Shown: piece by piece, positions 8,794-16,086 of the stretch
How the letters are laid out: each line of letters starts with the position of its first letter
Position numbering within the stretch: position 1 is the first letter of the stretch
Assembly: GCA_016930515.1 (NCBI GenBank)
Contig: JAFGGO010000186.1
Location: 1 to 35,910 of the forward strand
Direction of reading: 5' to 3'
Length of the DNA: 35,910 nucleotides
Source of the DNA: Promethearchaeota archaeon
Lineage (GTDB): Archaea > Asgardarchaeota > Lokiarchaeia > Sigyniarchaeales > SOKP01
The notes under the pieces: model-generated
The model's input: only the letters and a program-made list of their open reading frames with translations
Database searches by the model: none
What the model was told of the DNA's origin: nothing
Program-made: the position numbers and the translations under genes

Positions 8794-8893
8794 GGGGGTT
8801 AATTTTATACCACCCGGCGCCAACCAGCGGACCTGTCTTGTATATCACTTGCATGATTATTACAAGAACGCTTCCTAATTTAAATTAACCCCC
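8794..8893. other. Structured 100-bp element closed by a perfect 12-bp inverted repeat
   Basis: GGGGGTTAATTT at 8794-8805 pairs perfectly with AAATTAACCCCC at 8882-8893. Inside, CTTGTA and TACAAG can form a second 6-bp stem, and a GC-rich stretch (near 8813-8835) stands out in AT-rich surroundings. It is not a tRNA: no T-arm consensus and the spacing is wrong. It may be a small structured RNA or a MITE-like element. It lies in the 369-base gap 8707-9075, which otherwise holds only small hairpins. Confidence 0.4.
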
Positions 8894-8911
8894 GCCTTAA
8901 CCTCTTTCTCG

Positions 8912-8985
8912 AGACCTGAAGATTATTGGTCTTGTATAGCCGATTAATCAAAAAAAAGGTAGAAACGCCGATTAGGAGGTTTCTA
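8912..8985. other. Two small hairpins in the gap downstream of the LRR-TIR gene
   Basis: AGACC (8912-8916) pairs with GGTCT (8928-8932), and TAGAAAC (8960-8966) with GTTTCTA (8979-8985). Two copies of GCCGATTA fall in the same stretch. They could be part of the same transcript as the 12-bp stem just upstream, or 3' structures of neighbouring genes. Confidence 0.25.
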
Positions 8986-9075
8986 AAGGCAAAATAAGCC
9001 AATTACATGGATAATATTAAAAAAAATTTAAAGAAATAAATGGAACTAAACATCTTTTATAAAAAATTTATGAAT

Positions 9076-9618
9076 TTAGAAATTGATTTTGATCTTTGTA
9101 TTTTTTTTTCCTTCCCAAGATTTTTCTAGGAAACTCGAACCAACTGTTTTTTTGTCCGTACAAATTTCAAAAAATCTTTCGTTCCACCCCTTTATTAAAT
9201 AGTAGTAGTTTTCAAAATCGGGTTCTGAATCCGTATATGTTATAACAATCTCGTTGTCTGAAACGAAATTATAATCCATTTGGCTAAAGTTGAAAATCAT
9301 ATTATGAAAGCGTTTATATCTTTCCATTGCCAATTTAACATTTCCCTCAGCAACTATCTGTTTATAAAGGCTTTTCATCATTCCATCACAGAACTGTTTT
9401 CCCCATTTTACAACTATTTCTTTTTTACCTCTTGCTACCACATTAACAATGGCGTTCAAACCCTCTTTATAAGCCGCCAGAGGATACCATGCTGAACTTA
9501 ATATCCTTTGTTGTAAAAATTTTTTTGTTTCATCGGAAAGATTATCATAAGCTCCAGTCTTATTTGCTTTTATTACCTTGACAACTTCTTTAAACATTGA
9601 CCCTTTTACTTGTTTCAT
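9076..9618 (-). CDS. Conserved-looking 180-residue protein of unknown function
   Basis: The 180-residue protein has a helical N-terminal half ('MFKEVVKVIKANKTGAYDNL', then 'RILSSAWYPLAAYKEGLNAI') and a strand-rich C-terminal half ('NEIVITYTDSEPDFENYYYL'). The layout recalls DUF2378/heme-NO-binding-like small-molecule sensor proteins, where a helical bundle precedes a beta-rich part. I cannot confirm that from motifs and assign no function. AGGGAG at about 9631-9636 lies 8 bases or so before the ATG at 9618, a good ribosome binding site. It is divergent from the acyl-CoA synthetase, and the operator repeats at 9691-9784 lie over its predicted promoter (CATATATTTATAG on the minus strand near 9680-9693). 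Co-regulation with lipid activation is possible. Confidence 0.7.
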   Translation of the reverse strand: MKQVKGSMFKEVVKVIKANKTGAYDNLSDETKKFLQQRILSSAWYPLAAYKEGLNAIVNVVARGKKEIVVKWGKQFCDGMMKSLYKQIVAEGNVKLAMERYKRFHNMIFNFSQMDYNFVSDNEIVITYTDSEPDFENYYYLIKGWNERFFEICTDKKTVGSSFLEKSWEGKKNTKIKINF

Positions 9619-9690
9619 TCGACTCTATCTCCCTAATTTTTAAAAGAATTACCGTAAACCATTTAATTTATATTTGAAAAACTATAAATA

Positions 9691-9784
9691 TATGAACATC
9701 ATTCATTTATACAAACTTAAGTAAATGATTTGTTGTTCATTTATACCAATCTAAGTATATGAATGGTAGTTCATTTATTTAAAG
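9691..9784. promoter_or_regulatory. Three tandem operator-like repeats between divergent promoters
   Basis: Three inverted repeats spaced about 34 bp: ATGAA-CATCA-TTCAT (9692-9706), ATGAT-TTGTTG-TTCAT (9725-9740) and ATGAA-TGGTAG-TTCAT (9759-9774). The first two are each followed by TTTATAC and a CTTAAGTA/CTAAGTA segment. The third runs straight into a TATA element (TTCATTTATTTAAAG, 9770-9784) that is identical to one upstream of the gene at 22683. The block could control both the 180-residue gene and the acyl-CoA synthetase. Confidence 0.65.
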
Positions 9785-9844
9785 ATTGACTTATCAATAA
9801 AAAAGCTTAAGAACGATGAAACTTCATAGAAGCAATATTGAATG

Positions 9845-9942
9845 CGTATCTCGTTATAAAAACATTGAATTACCCAACACATCTAAAACCTATATTCAGT
9901 ACTACTATTCTAATACACTCTTAAATCTATATTCGAGATACG
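9845..9942. other. 98-bp segment bounded by a perfect 9-bp inverted repeat
   Basis: CGTATCTCG (9845-9853) pairs with CGAGATACG (9934-9942); ATTGAAT also occurs just outside both ends. It lies in the 388-base gap before the acyl-CoA synthetase and would be within its 5' leader if transcription starts near 9810. A nearer TATA-like ACATATAAA at about 9951 offers an alternative start. The interior shows no clear structure. Confidence 0.25.
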
Positions 9943-10006
9943 ATTGAATTTACATATAAATCTAATAAATGAATATAATTTAAAAAAAATGAGGTAATGA
10001 AATAAC

Positions 10007-11794
10007 ATGAAAGAAGAATGGTTCAAACACCCAACGAATCTTGTCGATCTTCTTGAAGATTCTGTGAAAAAATTTGGAAAACGTAACTACTTTGGCACAA
10101 AAAATCCCAACGGTGATTACGAGTGGGTCACCTACGAACAGGTAGGTGCTCGCGTTGATAATCTCCGTGGAGGTTTAGCAAAGATTGGTTTGAAAAAGGG
10201 TGATACTGTAGGAGTTATAATAGATAATAGCGTGGAATGGGCGGTTATCGCATTTGCTACATATGGCATAAACGCTCGATTTGTTCCAATGTATGAAAAA
10301 GAATTAACAAAAGTTTGGCAATACATCGTTAAAGATAGCGGATTGCGATTCTTGTTTGTAGCGGATAATGAGATTTATGAGAAAATAAAAGGATTTAAGG
10401 AAGAAATAGGCACATTAGAAAAGATCTTCCTTATTCGAGGCGAAGGAGAAAGTAGCATGGCAGCTTTGGAAAAATTAGGAGAACAAAATCCAATTCCTTC
10501 GGTGAAACCCCATTGGAGCGATATTGCTGCAATCATTTATACTTCGGGAACCACGGGAGATCCAAAGGGAGTGCTCTTGAGTCACGGGAATTTCACATCC
10601 AATTTCCTATCCTCATATAAATTATTCCCAAATTTTGACGAAAACGATGTTACCTTCGGGATTTTGCCCTGGGCACACGTATTCGGTCAAACATCAGAAT
10701 TGTACTTGAATACGTATCGAGGCATGTCGTGTGGTTTGATGGATACTACCTTAACTTTAATGGAAGACATTGTAAAAGTGAAACCGACAGTATTAATGTC
10801 AGTTCCGAGAGTCTTTAATAACATCTACAACGGCATTCATTTAAAAATGAAGGCTGCGGGTCCTGCCGTGGAAGGTGCGTTTAATAAGGCAAAAGAAACT
10901 GCCAGGATATTAAGAGAAGGAGGAACTGTATCCGAGGAAGATAAAAAAGCAATGGAAGGCATGTTTCAAAACTTGCGCGGAATGTTCGGAGGTCGGCTTA
11001 GATTATCGTCGACGGGAGGTGCCACCATGAATCAGGAAATCGCACAATTTTTCATAGACCTTGGAATTCCTACTTACGATGGATACGGAATGACTGAAAC
11101 TTCTCCTGGTATCACGGCGAATTATCCCTCAGCAAATAAATTAGGTACAGTCGGACGGCCCTACGAAAATGTCACTGTTATCATTGACAAGTCACTCGTA
11201 GGCGAGGATAGCCAAGACGGCGAGATCATCTGTTATGGTCCAGGTGTGATGCAAGGATATCATAACAAGCCAAAAGAAACCGCAGAAGCCATGGTAGAAG
11301 ACCCGGTGTTAGGAAAGGGCGTTCGAACGGGTGATAGAGGATGGATCGATGAGGAAGGATTTTTACACATTACGGGCAGGTTTAAAGAGGAATACAAGCT
11401 CGAAAACGGAAAGTACGTACACCCCGCTTCCATCGAAGAAGCAATCAAGTTAAGCCCGCTCATAGCGAACGTGATGATCTATGGAGACGGTAAGCCTTTT
11501 AATGTCGGCCTCGTGGTTCCAGATCCCGTGATGTTGCCAATATTTGCTAATAAAATAGGAATCACTGAAAAGGATCTTTCAAAGCTGGTGGGAGATCCAA
11601 ATATTCAAAAACTCCTTGAAAATACAATCATGAACCAGTTGAAAGATGGTTTTGGAGGATATGAGATTCCTAAGAAACTCGTATTTACAGCAGAGGACTT
11701 TACTGTTGAAAATGGACTTCTCACGCAAACGATGAAATTAAAACGAAGAAATGTTCTCCAGAAATACGGGGATAAATTGAATGCTCTTTTTTAA
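10007..11794 (+). CDS. Long-chain acyl-CoA synthetase (AMP-forming)
   Basis: A 595-residue ANL-superfamily enzyme that activates a carboxylic acid through an acyl-adenylate to its CoA thioester. Motifs in order: P-loop 'YTSGTTGDPKG' (178-188), A5 'YDGYGMTE' (357-364), A7 'TGDRG' (441-445), hinge region 'GRFKEEYKLENGKYVHP' (457-473), and a C-terminal lysine in 'LTQTMKLKRRNV'. The 'KEEYKLENGKYV' phrase is that of long-chain (ACSL/bubblegum type) synthetases rather than acetyl-CoA synthetase, so a fatty or other long hydrophobic acid is likely. GAGGT at 9991-9995 precedes the ATG. The glycyl-radical activase with an SCP2 domain follows by 48 bases on the same strand, suggesting that the pair handles a hydrophobic substrate. 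The upstream repeats 9691-9784 point to regulated expression. Confidence 0.92.
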   Translation: MKEEWFKHPTNLVDLLEDSVKKFGKRNYFGTKNPNGDYEWVTYEQVGARVDNLRGGLAKIGLKKGDTVGVIIDNSVEWAVIAFATYGINARFVPMYEKELTKVWQYIVKDSGLRFLFVADNEIYEKIKGFKEEIGTLEKIFLIRGEGESSMAALEKLGEQNPIPSVKPHWSDIAAIIYTSGTTGDPKGVLLSHGNFTSNFLSSYKLFPNFDENDVTFGILPWAHVFGQTSELYLNTYRGMSCGLMDTTLTLMEDIVKVKPTVLMSVPRVFNNIYNGIHLKMKAAGPAVEGAFNKAKETARILREGGTVSEEDKKAMEGMFQNLRGMFGGRLRLSSTGGATMNQEIAQFFIDLGIPTYDGYGMTETSPGITANYPSANKLGTVGRPYENVTVIIDKSLVGEDSQDGEIICYGPGVMQGYHNKPKETAEAMVEDPVLGKGVRTGDRGWIDEEGFLHITGRFKEEYKLENGKYVHPASIEEAIKLSPLIANVMIYGDGKPFNVGLVVPDPVMLPIFANKIGITEKDLSKLVGDPNIQKLLENTIMNQLKDGFGGYEIPKKLVFTAEDFTVENGLLTQTMKLKRRNVLQKYGDKLNALF

Positions 11795-11801
11795 ATAATC
11801 C

Positions 11802-11822
11802 TTTTTTTTATATATTTTTAAC
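11802..11822 (+). promoter_or_regulatory. U-tract terminator or TATA box between synthetase and activase
   Basis: Eight T residues just after the synthetase stop would act as an archaeal U-tract terminator. They are followed at once by TATATATTTTTAA, a TATA-like element that predicts a start close to 11840, right at the activase start. The two genes may therefore be transcribed separately, the second as a leaderless message. Confidence 0.35.
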
Positions 11823-11842
11823 ATTAATTAAAATGGTGATAT

Positions 11843-13174
11843 ATTATAGAATCGAAACAAAAAGGTTTAATATTTAAGATCCAAAGAACTGCTACTGACG
11901 ATGGCCCAGGCGTTCGCACGACGATCTTTTTTAATAAATGTCCTCTACATTGTGCATGGTGTGCTAATCCAGAATCAATTCCGAAAACACCTCAGTTACA
12001 ATGGTTGGATCATAAATGCATTGCTTGCAAGAGTTGTATCGATGCTTGCACTCAAGGAGCTTTGTTTTTTGAAGATGATGGCTTGCACATAATAAGGGAA
12101 AAATGCAATAGTTGTGGTGATTGCGAAGAAGCTTGCCCGAGTACGGCATTAACCTTAGTAGGCAAGTGGTGGAGCTCAGAAGATCTCTTTCACGATGTTG
12201 AGAAGGAAAAGATTTTTTTTGATAAGACGAAAGGAGGTATTACCGTTTCTGGGGGCGAACCCACCTTACAATCCGAATTTTTACTGGACTTTTTAAAATT
12301 GTGCAAGGAAAACGGCATTTCTACTGCACTAGACACTTGTGGATACGCTAGCCAACAAATCTATGAAAAATTAATGCCGTATGTTGACATTGTTCTCTTA
12401 GATTTAAAAGTGTTTGATTCTGATAAACACGAACAATTTACGGGCGTCCCTAATCAAACTATTTTGCGAAACGCAGAATGGATTTCGGATTACGTGAATC
12501 AACACGGAAAAAAGATATGGATTAGAACGCCCTTAATACCGAATTATACCGCCACGGACGATAATGTAAGAAAGATTGGAGAATTTATCGTCAATAATTT
12601 AAAAAACATACCAGAACAATGGGATTTACTAAGCTTTAATAAAATGTGTGAAGCTTCGTATTTTAGATTAGGTATATCGTGGATTCTTAAAGACGAACCA
12701 TTAATGACGAAAGAACAAATGGAACATTTTCAGGAAGTTGCCCAGAGCACTGGAGCTAAAAATGTAAAATGGTCTGGTTTAACTAAAAAAGAAGGAACGT
12801 CTCTAGATGAGGTAGAAAAAGAGGAAAAAAGATTATCCGCACAAGACGCTTTCGATCACATGGCAAAGGTGTTTAAAAAGGACGAGGCTTTAAAGTTGGA
12901 AGAAAAAGTCGTCATGCAATACAATGTTAGCGGCCCGGGAGGAGGCACCTGGCAACTTGTCCTCGAAAACGGGGAATATAAGATATCCAAAGGGGAATCA
13001 ATCAAGGAAGTCTCCTGTACGATGAGTTACGACAGTTTAGAGAGTTTCGTGGGGCTCAGGAATGGGACACTTGAGCCCATACAAGCCTTCATGTCAGGCA
13101 AGGTGAAATTCTCCGGAAATCAGGCAATTATTCAAGAAATAGGCAAGATTTTTCCACTTGGTAAGGGAAATTAA
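11843..13174 (+). CDS. Glycyl-radical-enzyme activase (radical SAM) fused to an SCP2 lipid-carrier domain
   Basis: About 443 residues. The N-terminal part is a PflA-type activase that uses S-adenosylmethionine to place the glycyl radical on its partner. It has 'DDGPGVRTTIFFNKCPLHCAWC' in two segments, with the CX3CX2C cluster at residues 33-40, and an inserted two-cluster ferredoxin module (CIACKSCIDAC and CNSCGDCEEAC). These are followed by 'GGITVSGGEPTLQ' and 'DLKVFDSDKHEQFTGV'. Residues about 334-440 are a full SCP2 sterol-carrier-like domain ('QYNVSGPGGGTWQLVLENG', 'LRNGTLEPIQAFMSGKVKFS'), which is unusual on an activase. The first standard start (TTG, 12005) would remove the radical SAM cysteines. 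The open frame reaches back to 11840 with only ATT (11843) or ATA (11846) as starts. I chose ATT; a one-base error in the A5 run at 11859-11863 joining it to ATG 11833 is the alternative. The partner is surely the convergent glycyl radical enzyme. Confidence 0.85.
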   Translation: MIESKQKGLIFKIQRTATDDGPGVRTTIFFNKCPLHCAWCANPESIPKTPQLQWLDHKCIACKSCIDACTQGALFFEDDGLHIIREKCNSCGDCEEACPSTALTLVGKWWSSEDLFHDVEKEKIFFDKTKGGITVSGGEPTLQSEFLLDFLKLCKENGISTALDTCGYASQQIYEKLMPYVDIVLLDLKVFDSDKHEQFTGVPNQTILRNAEWISDYVNQHGKKIWIRTPLIPNYTATDDNVRKIGEFIVNNLKNIPEQWDLLSFNKMCEASYFRLGISWILKDEPLMTKEQMEHFQEVAQSTGAKNVKWSGLTKKEGTSLDEVEKEEKRLSAQDAFDHMAKVFKKDEALKLEEKVVMQYNVSGPGGGTWQLVLENGEYKISKGESIKEVSCTMSYDSLESFVGLRNGTLEPIQAFMSGKVKFSGNQAIIQEIGKIFPLGKGN

Positions 13175-13390
13175 TAATTCTTTTCTTTTTTTTCTTAATT
13201 TTTAAGCTTATCTGAGAATATTTAATAAAAATATTTGTGTTTGTAAATTAGTCGTAATATTTTATAGATGTTGTCTCTATAATCAAGGCGTCAATAGTAT
13301 AATTTATAATGTTTTCCTGATTGATTTTTTCTATATCAAACATATTCTATTTTCTAAAATAATATATAATAAAGTTAAAAAATAAAGATT

Positions 13391-13433
13391 AAAAAAAAAG
13401 AGTATATTTCCCGTTTTAAGGAAAAAAATACTC
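13391..13433 (-). terminator. Hairpin plus T9 terminator of the glycyl radical enzyme gene
   Basis: On the minus strand, just past the stop codon at 13436-13438, GAGTAT/ATACTC (13400-13405 with 13428-13433) and TTTCC/GGAAA form a stem. Nine T residues (13391-13399 complement) follow it. This looks like a bacterial-style intrinsic terminator; in archaea the U-tract alone may suffice. Confidence 0.6.
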
Positions 13434-13435
13434 AC

Positions 13436-15898
13436 TTATATTTTATTAAATTCCGTTCGAGCAATGATATCGTCTTGAAGTTCTTTTCGAAGGTCAATGA
13501 AACGAGCAGAATACCCCGAAACCTTTACTGAGAGATCGGGATATTTTTCAGGATGAGCTTGGGCATCCTTTAAGGTTTCCGTGCCTACGGGGTTTATCTG
13601 AAGATTTCTACCACCTAACTCAAAAAAGGCTTCAACCATCGAAGCCATCTGATCTAATCCTTCTTCGGTTGATATCGTGCTAGGAGAGATTCTAACATTA
13701 AACGTGACTCCATTTGTCAAAAGAGCGTCCTTAGTGGCGTACGCCGCTGAACGGAAAGTCATTGTAAGACCGTTTTTTTCCGTTCCATTGACCGGAGAGG
13801 TTCCATTTGCCACGGGCTCACCATATACCCTTCCATCTGGCGTTGCACCTAACATTTTTCCTTCCATTGTATGCGTTCCAGAAGATACGCAACAAGGGTG
13901 ATAAATTCCATCACCGCCTCTTGCCTTGTATTGTCTCGTGATATCACACACTGTTTCTGCAACCCATTTTGCAAGCGCGTCAACCTTTTCATCGCCATTA
14001 CCGTATTTAGGTGCCTTGTTTTTAAGCATTTCTCGGATTTTTTCAGCGCCCTTAAAATTATTGCGAAGATGATTAACCAGTTCCCCCATTGTAAGTATTT
14101 TCTCTTCGAAGACTGCCCATTGTATCGCTGCTAAGGAATTGGCCACCGTAGCGATGCCTTGTGTACCCATTGGATTGTTGTTATAAATCGCTCCATTTCG
14201 AGTGCAGTCCAATCCTTTCTCTAAACAACCTTCAATGGTAGAAGAAAGCAGCGGTGACGGAAAGTAATCCGCAAACGCTTTATCCTTGAGTTCTGCTTTC
14301 TTCACGGTCAAATCTATCGCGTATTTCAATTGTTCTACAAAGGCATTCTTCACGTCCTCAAGAGAGGTAAAAGTGCTTGGATCGGGAGTTTTAAGGCCGA
14401 TAGATTTCCCTTTTGACATGAGGGTTCTTCCTTCATTTAGCGCCGTCATGAAAACAACTGAGAGCCAGATACCATTTCCTGCCGTATAAGAGAAGTCGTT
14501 TCCAGTACCATGAGGTTCCACGCATCCAACGATCGAATAATTCCTGGCATCTTCTAACGAATATCCCGTTTTATGAAGCTGCGGAATTAATATCTCGTCG
14601 TTATGGAACGCCATTCCCGAGGTATGTCTGAACGCTTCAACTGCTCTTTTAACGAAATCATGGGATGATTTTGAAGATATTCGTATGGATATGGTATTTA
14701 ACAAGCTTTTCACGTTTGATACTGCTTCTAAAAACAAGTAGGACACCTCGTTCGTTGCGTCCATCCCTTGTTTATCCACACCACCTATGGTCACATTGTT
14801 TTGTCCCGCAATGACGACGGTTGAGAGTTTCACCAAATACTCTTCAATTGCCTCGACTGCTTCTGCGTGAGTTAAACGCCCTTCTGCGATATCAGCCCGG
14901 TAGAAGGGAATGAGATATTGGTCCACGCGTCCTTGAGAGAAGATATTACCCTCACCATAGCTCATTTCCATCACGACATTAGTCATCCAAATCGCTTGAA
15001 TTGCTTCCATAAAGGTTCGTGGAGGAAGCGCTGGCACTCTCCTGGCGCGTTGGGCAATATCAATGAGATCCGACCTTCTTTCTTCTGATGCGGTCTTTGA
15101 CATTTCCATTGCCAAGTCTGCGTAGCGATTTGAATAATCGCAAACAGCTTTTGCGGTAATCTGAGCGGATTCAAGAAAATCCTTCCTGTATTCATAGTTC
15201 TCGTCGGTCTCCTTGAGTTTTGAAAGCTGTTCTACGGCCATCTTTTCAATACCCTTGAATCCCATTTGCAAGACACGCGGATATCCTGGAATTGTATGTC
15301 CTTGCATTCCCGCAAATGCTATAGAATTGGATCCCCCTACGGAGAACATGGGAATTTCAGGCACATCATCGTCTTTTTCGTCGATTAATCCTGCTTGTTT
15401 AAAATATTCGTTTTTTCTGGCATCTAAAGTCTTTCCCTTCCAGAAAGGAACGATTTCCTCTTTCATTTCCCTGAGTTCTTCTTCTGAAAGCGGTTTGTAC
15501 CTATCAAAAAGAGAATACATGGTGCGGAAGTACGCCTTGAGCTTTGGATCGATAGTATCATCAAGGAGAAAACCAAATACTCCGACTTTTCTTCCTTGTT
15601 CAATTTCCATGGGATCCGCTCTCACTCGACTCGATTTCTTACCCACGAGTAACTCGGCATCATCGATTCTGATAGGGATGCATCGCAAATATTCCTCCAA
15701 CGATTTAGCTTTTTTCATGCCGGGAGGTGCGTTTTCCATCTGCTTGTATATTCTGGTATAGCATCGTGCTCGTTCAAGATCGTACTCGAAAGGATGAGAT
15801 AGCATCTCGTCTCTAATCTTTCCAACCCTCTCAGAGGGGTTTCCTCGAAGAGGGGCTGCATTAAAATTTTGAACTACCATATGATAATAAACGACCAT
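13436..15898 (-). CDS. Glycyl radical enzyme, CxE active-site type, substrate unknown
   Basis: An 820-residue pyruvate-formate-lyase-family enzyme. The glycyl loop 'VKVSGYSARF' places the radical glycine at 795, near the C-terminus. The active-site loop is 'YSIVGCVEPHGTG', with Cys459 as thiyl residue and Glu461 two residues on. This Cys-x-Glu pattern is shared by glycerol/diol dehydratases, choline lyase, isethionate lyase and hydroxyphenylacetate decarboxylase; formate lyase has Cys-Cys. 'GHTIPGY' (200-206) keeps a conserved His. However, the His-Ser pair that binds glycerol is Asn-Ile ('GNIFSQGRVDQ', 317-327) and the Asp 14 residues after the Cys is Ala. It is therefore not a standard glycerol dehydratase. 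The convergent activase carries a lipid-carrier domain and an acyl-CoA synthetase is next to it, hinting at a hydrophobic substrate. Start ATG 15898 or, equally possible, ATG 15880. No shell-targeting extension or microcompartment genes are seen. Confidence 0.9.
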   Translation of the reverse strand: MVVYYHMVVQNFNAAPLRGNPSERVGKIRDEMLSHPFEYDLERARCYTRIYKQMENAPPGMKKAKSLEEYLRCIPIRIDDAELLVGKKSSRVRADPMEIEQGRKVGVFGFLLDDTIDPKLKAYFRTMYSLFDRYKPLSEEELREMKEEIVPFWKGKTLDARKNEYFKQAGLIDEKDDDVPEIPMFSVGGSNSIAFAGMQGHTIPGYPRVLQMGFKGIEKMAVEQLSKLKETDENYEYRKDFLESAQITAKAVCDYSNRYADLAMEMSKTASEERRSDLIDIAQRARRVPALPPRTFMEAIQAIWMTNVVMEMSYGEGNIFSQGRVDQYLIPFYRADIAEGRLTHAEAVEAIEEYLVKLSTVVIAGQNNVTIGGVDKQGMDATNEVSYLFLEAVSNVKSLLNTISIRISSKSSHDFVKRAVEAFRHTSGMAFHNDEILIPQLHKTGYSLEDARNYSIVGCVEPHGTGNDFSYTAGNGIWLSVVFMTALNEGRTLMSKGKSIGLKTPDPSTFTSLEDVKNAFVEQLKYAIDLTVKKAELKDKAFADYFPSPLLSSTIEGCLEKGLDCTRNGAIYNNNPMGTQGIATVANSLAAIQWAVFEEKILTMGELVNHLRNNFKGAEKIREMLKNKAPKYGNGDEKVDALAKWVAETVCDITRQYKARGGDGIYHPCCVSSGTHTMEGKMLGATPDGRVYGEPVANGTSPVNGTEKNGLTMTFRSAAYATKDALLTNGVTFNVRISPSTISTEEGLDQMASMVEAFFELGGRNLQINPVGTETLKDAQAHPEKYPDLSVKVSGYSARFIDLRKELQDDIIARTEFNKI

Positions 15899-16086
15899 CG
15901 TACATTTAAATTTTTGCTTCTTGTTTCATAAGTATTTTAATAATTCTTCTACCATTTCATATTTCTTATATTTTTAAAGGAAGAAGAAAAATTGAAAAAA
16001 GGAAGGAAACACGAATTTTCGACATTTTTAGTATATTCACATAATAATAAAAATAAGAAAAGATATGGAAAATTCAAACCTTACTT

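Noticed and set aside
8794..8893. tRNA gene
   Set aside because: Acceptor-like arms exist, but there is no T-arm consensus, no proper anticodon arm, and the length and spacing are wrong.
9691..9784. CRISPR array
   Set aside because: Three ~34-bp units with no clear repeat/spacer division; repeats are imperfect, contain operator-like palindromes and end in a TATA box.
12005..13174. TTG 12005 as the activase start
   Set aside because: It would remove the CX3CX2C radical SAM cluster that is plainly encoded upstream in the same frame.
15213..15761. 182-residue open frame on the plus strand
   Set aside because: Entirely antisense to the glycyl radical enzyme, whose motifs are intact; Ser-rich with no domain.
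13436..15898. Glycerol dehydratase in a microcompartment
   Set aside because: Glycerol-binding residues are replaced and no shell-protein, aldehyde dehydrogenase or targeting peptide is present.
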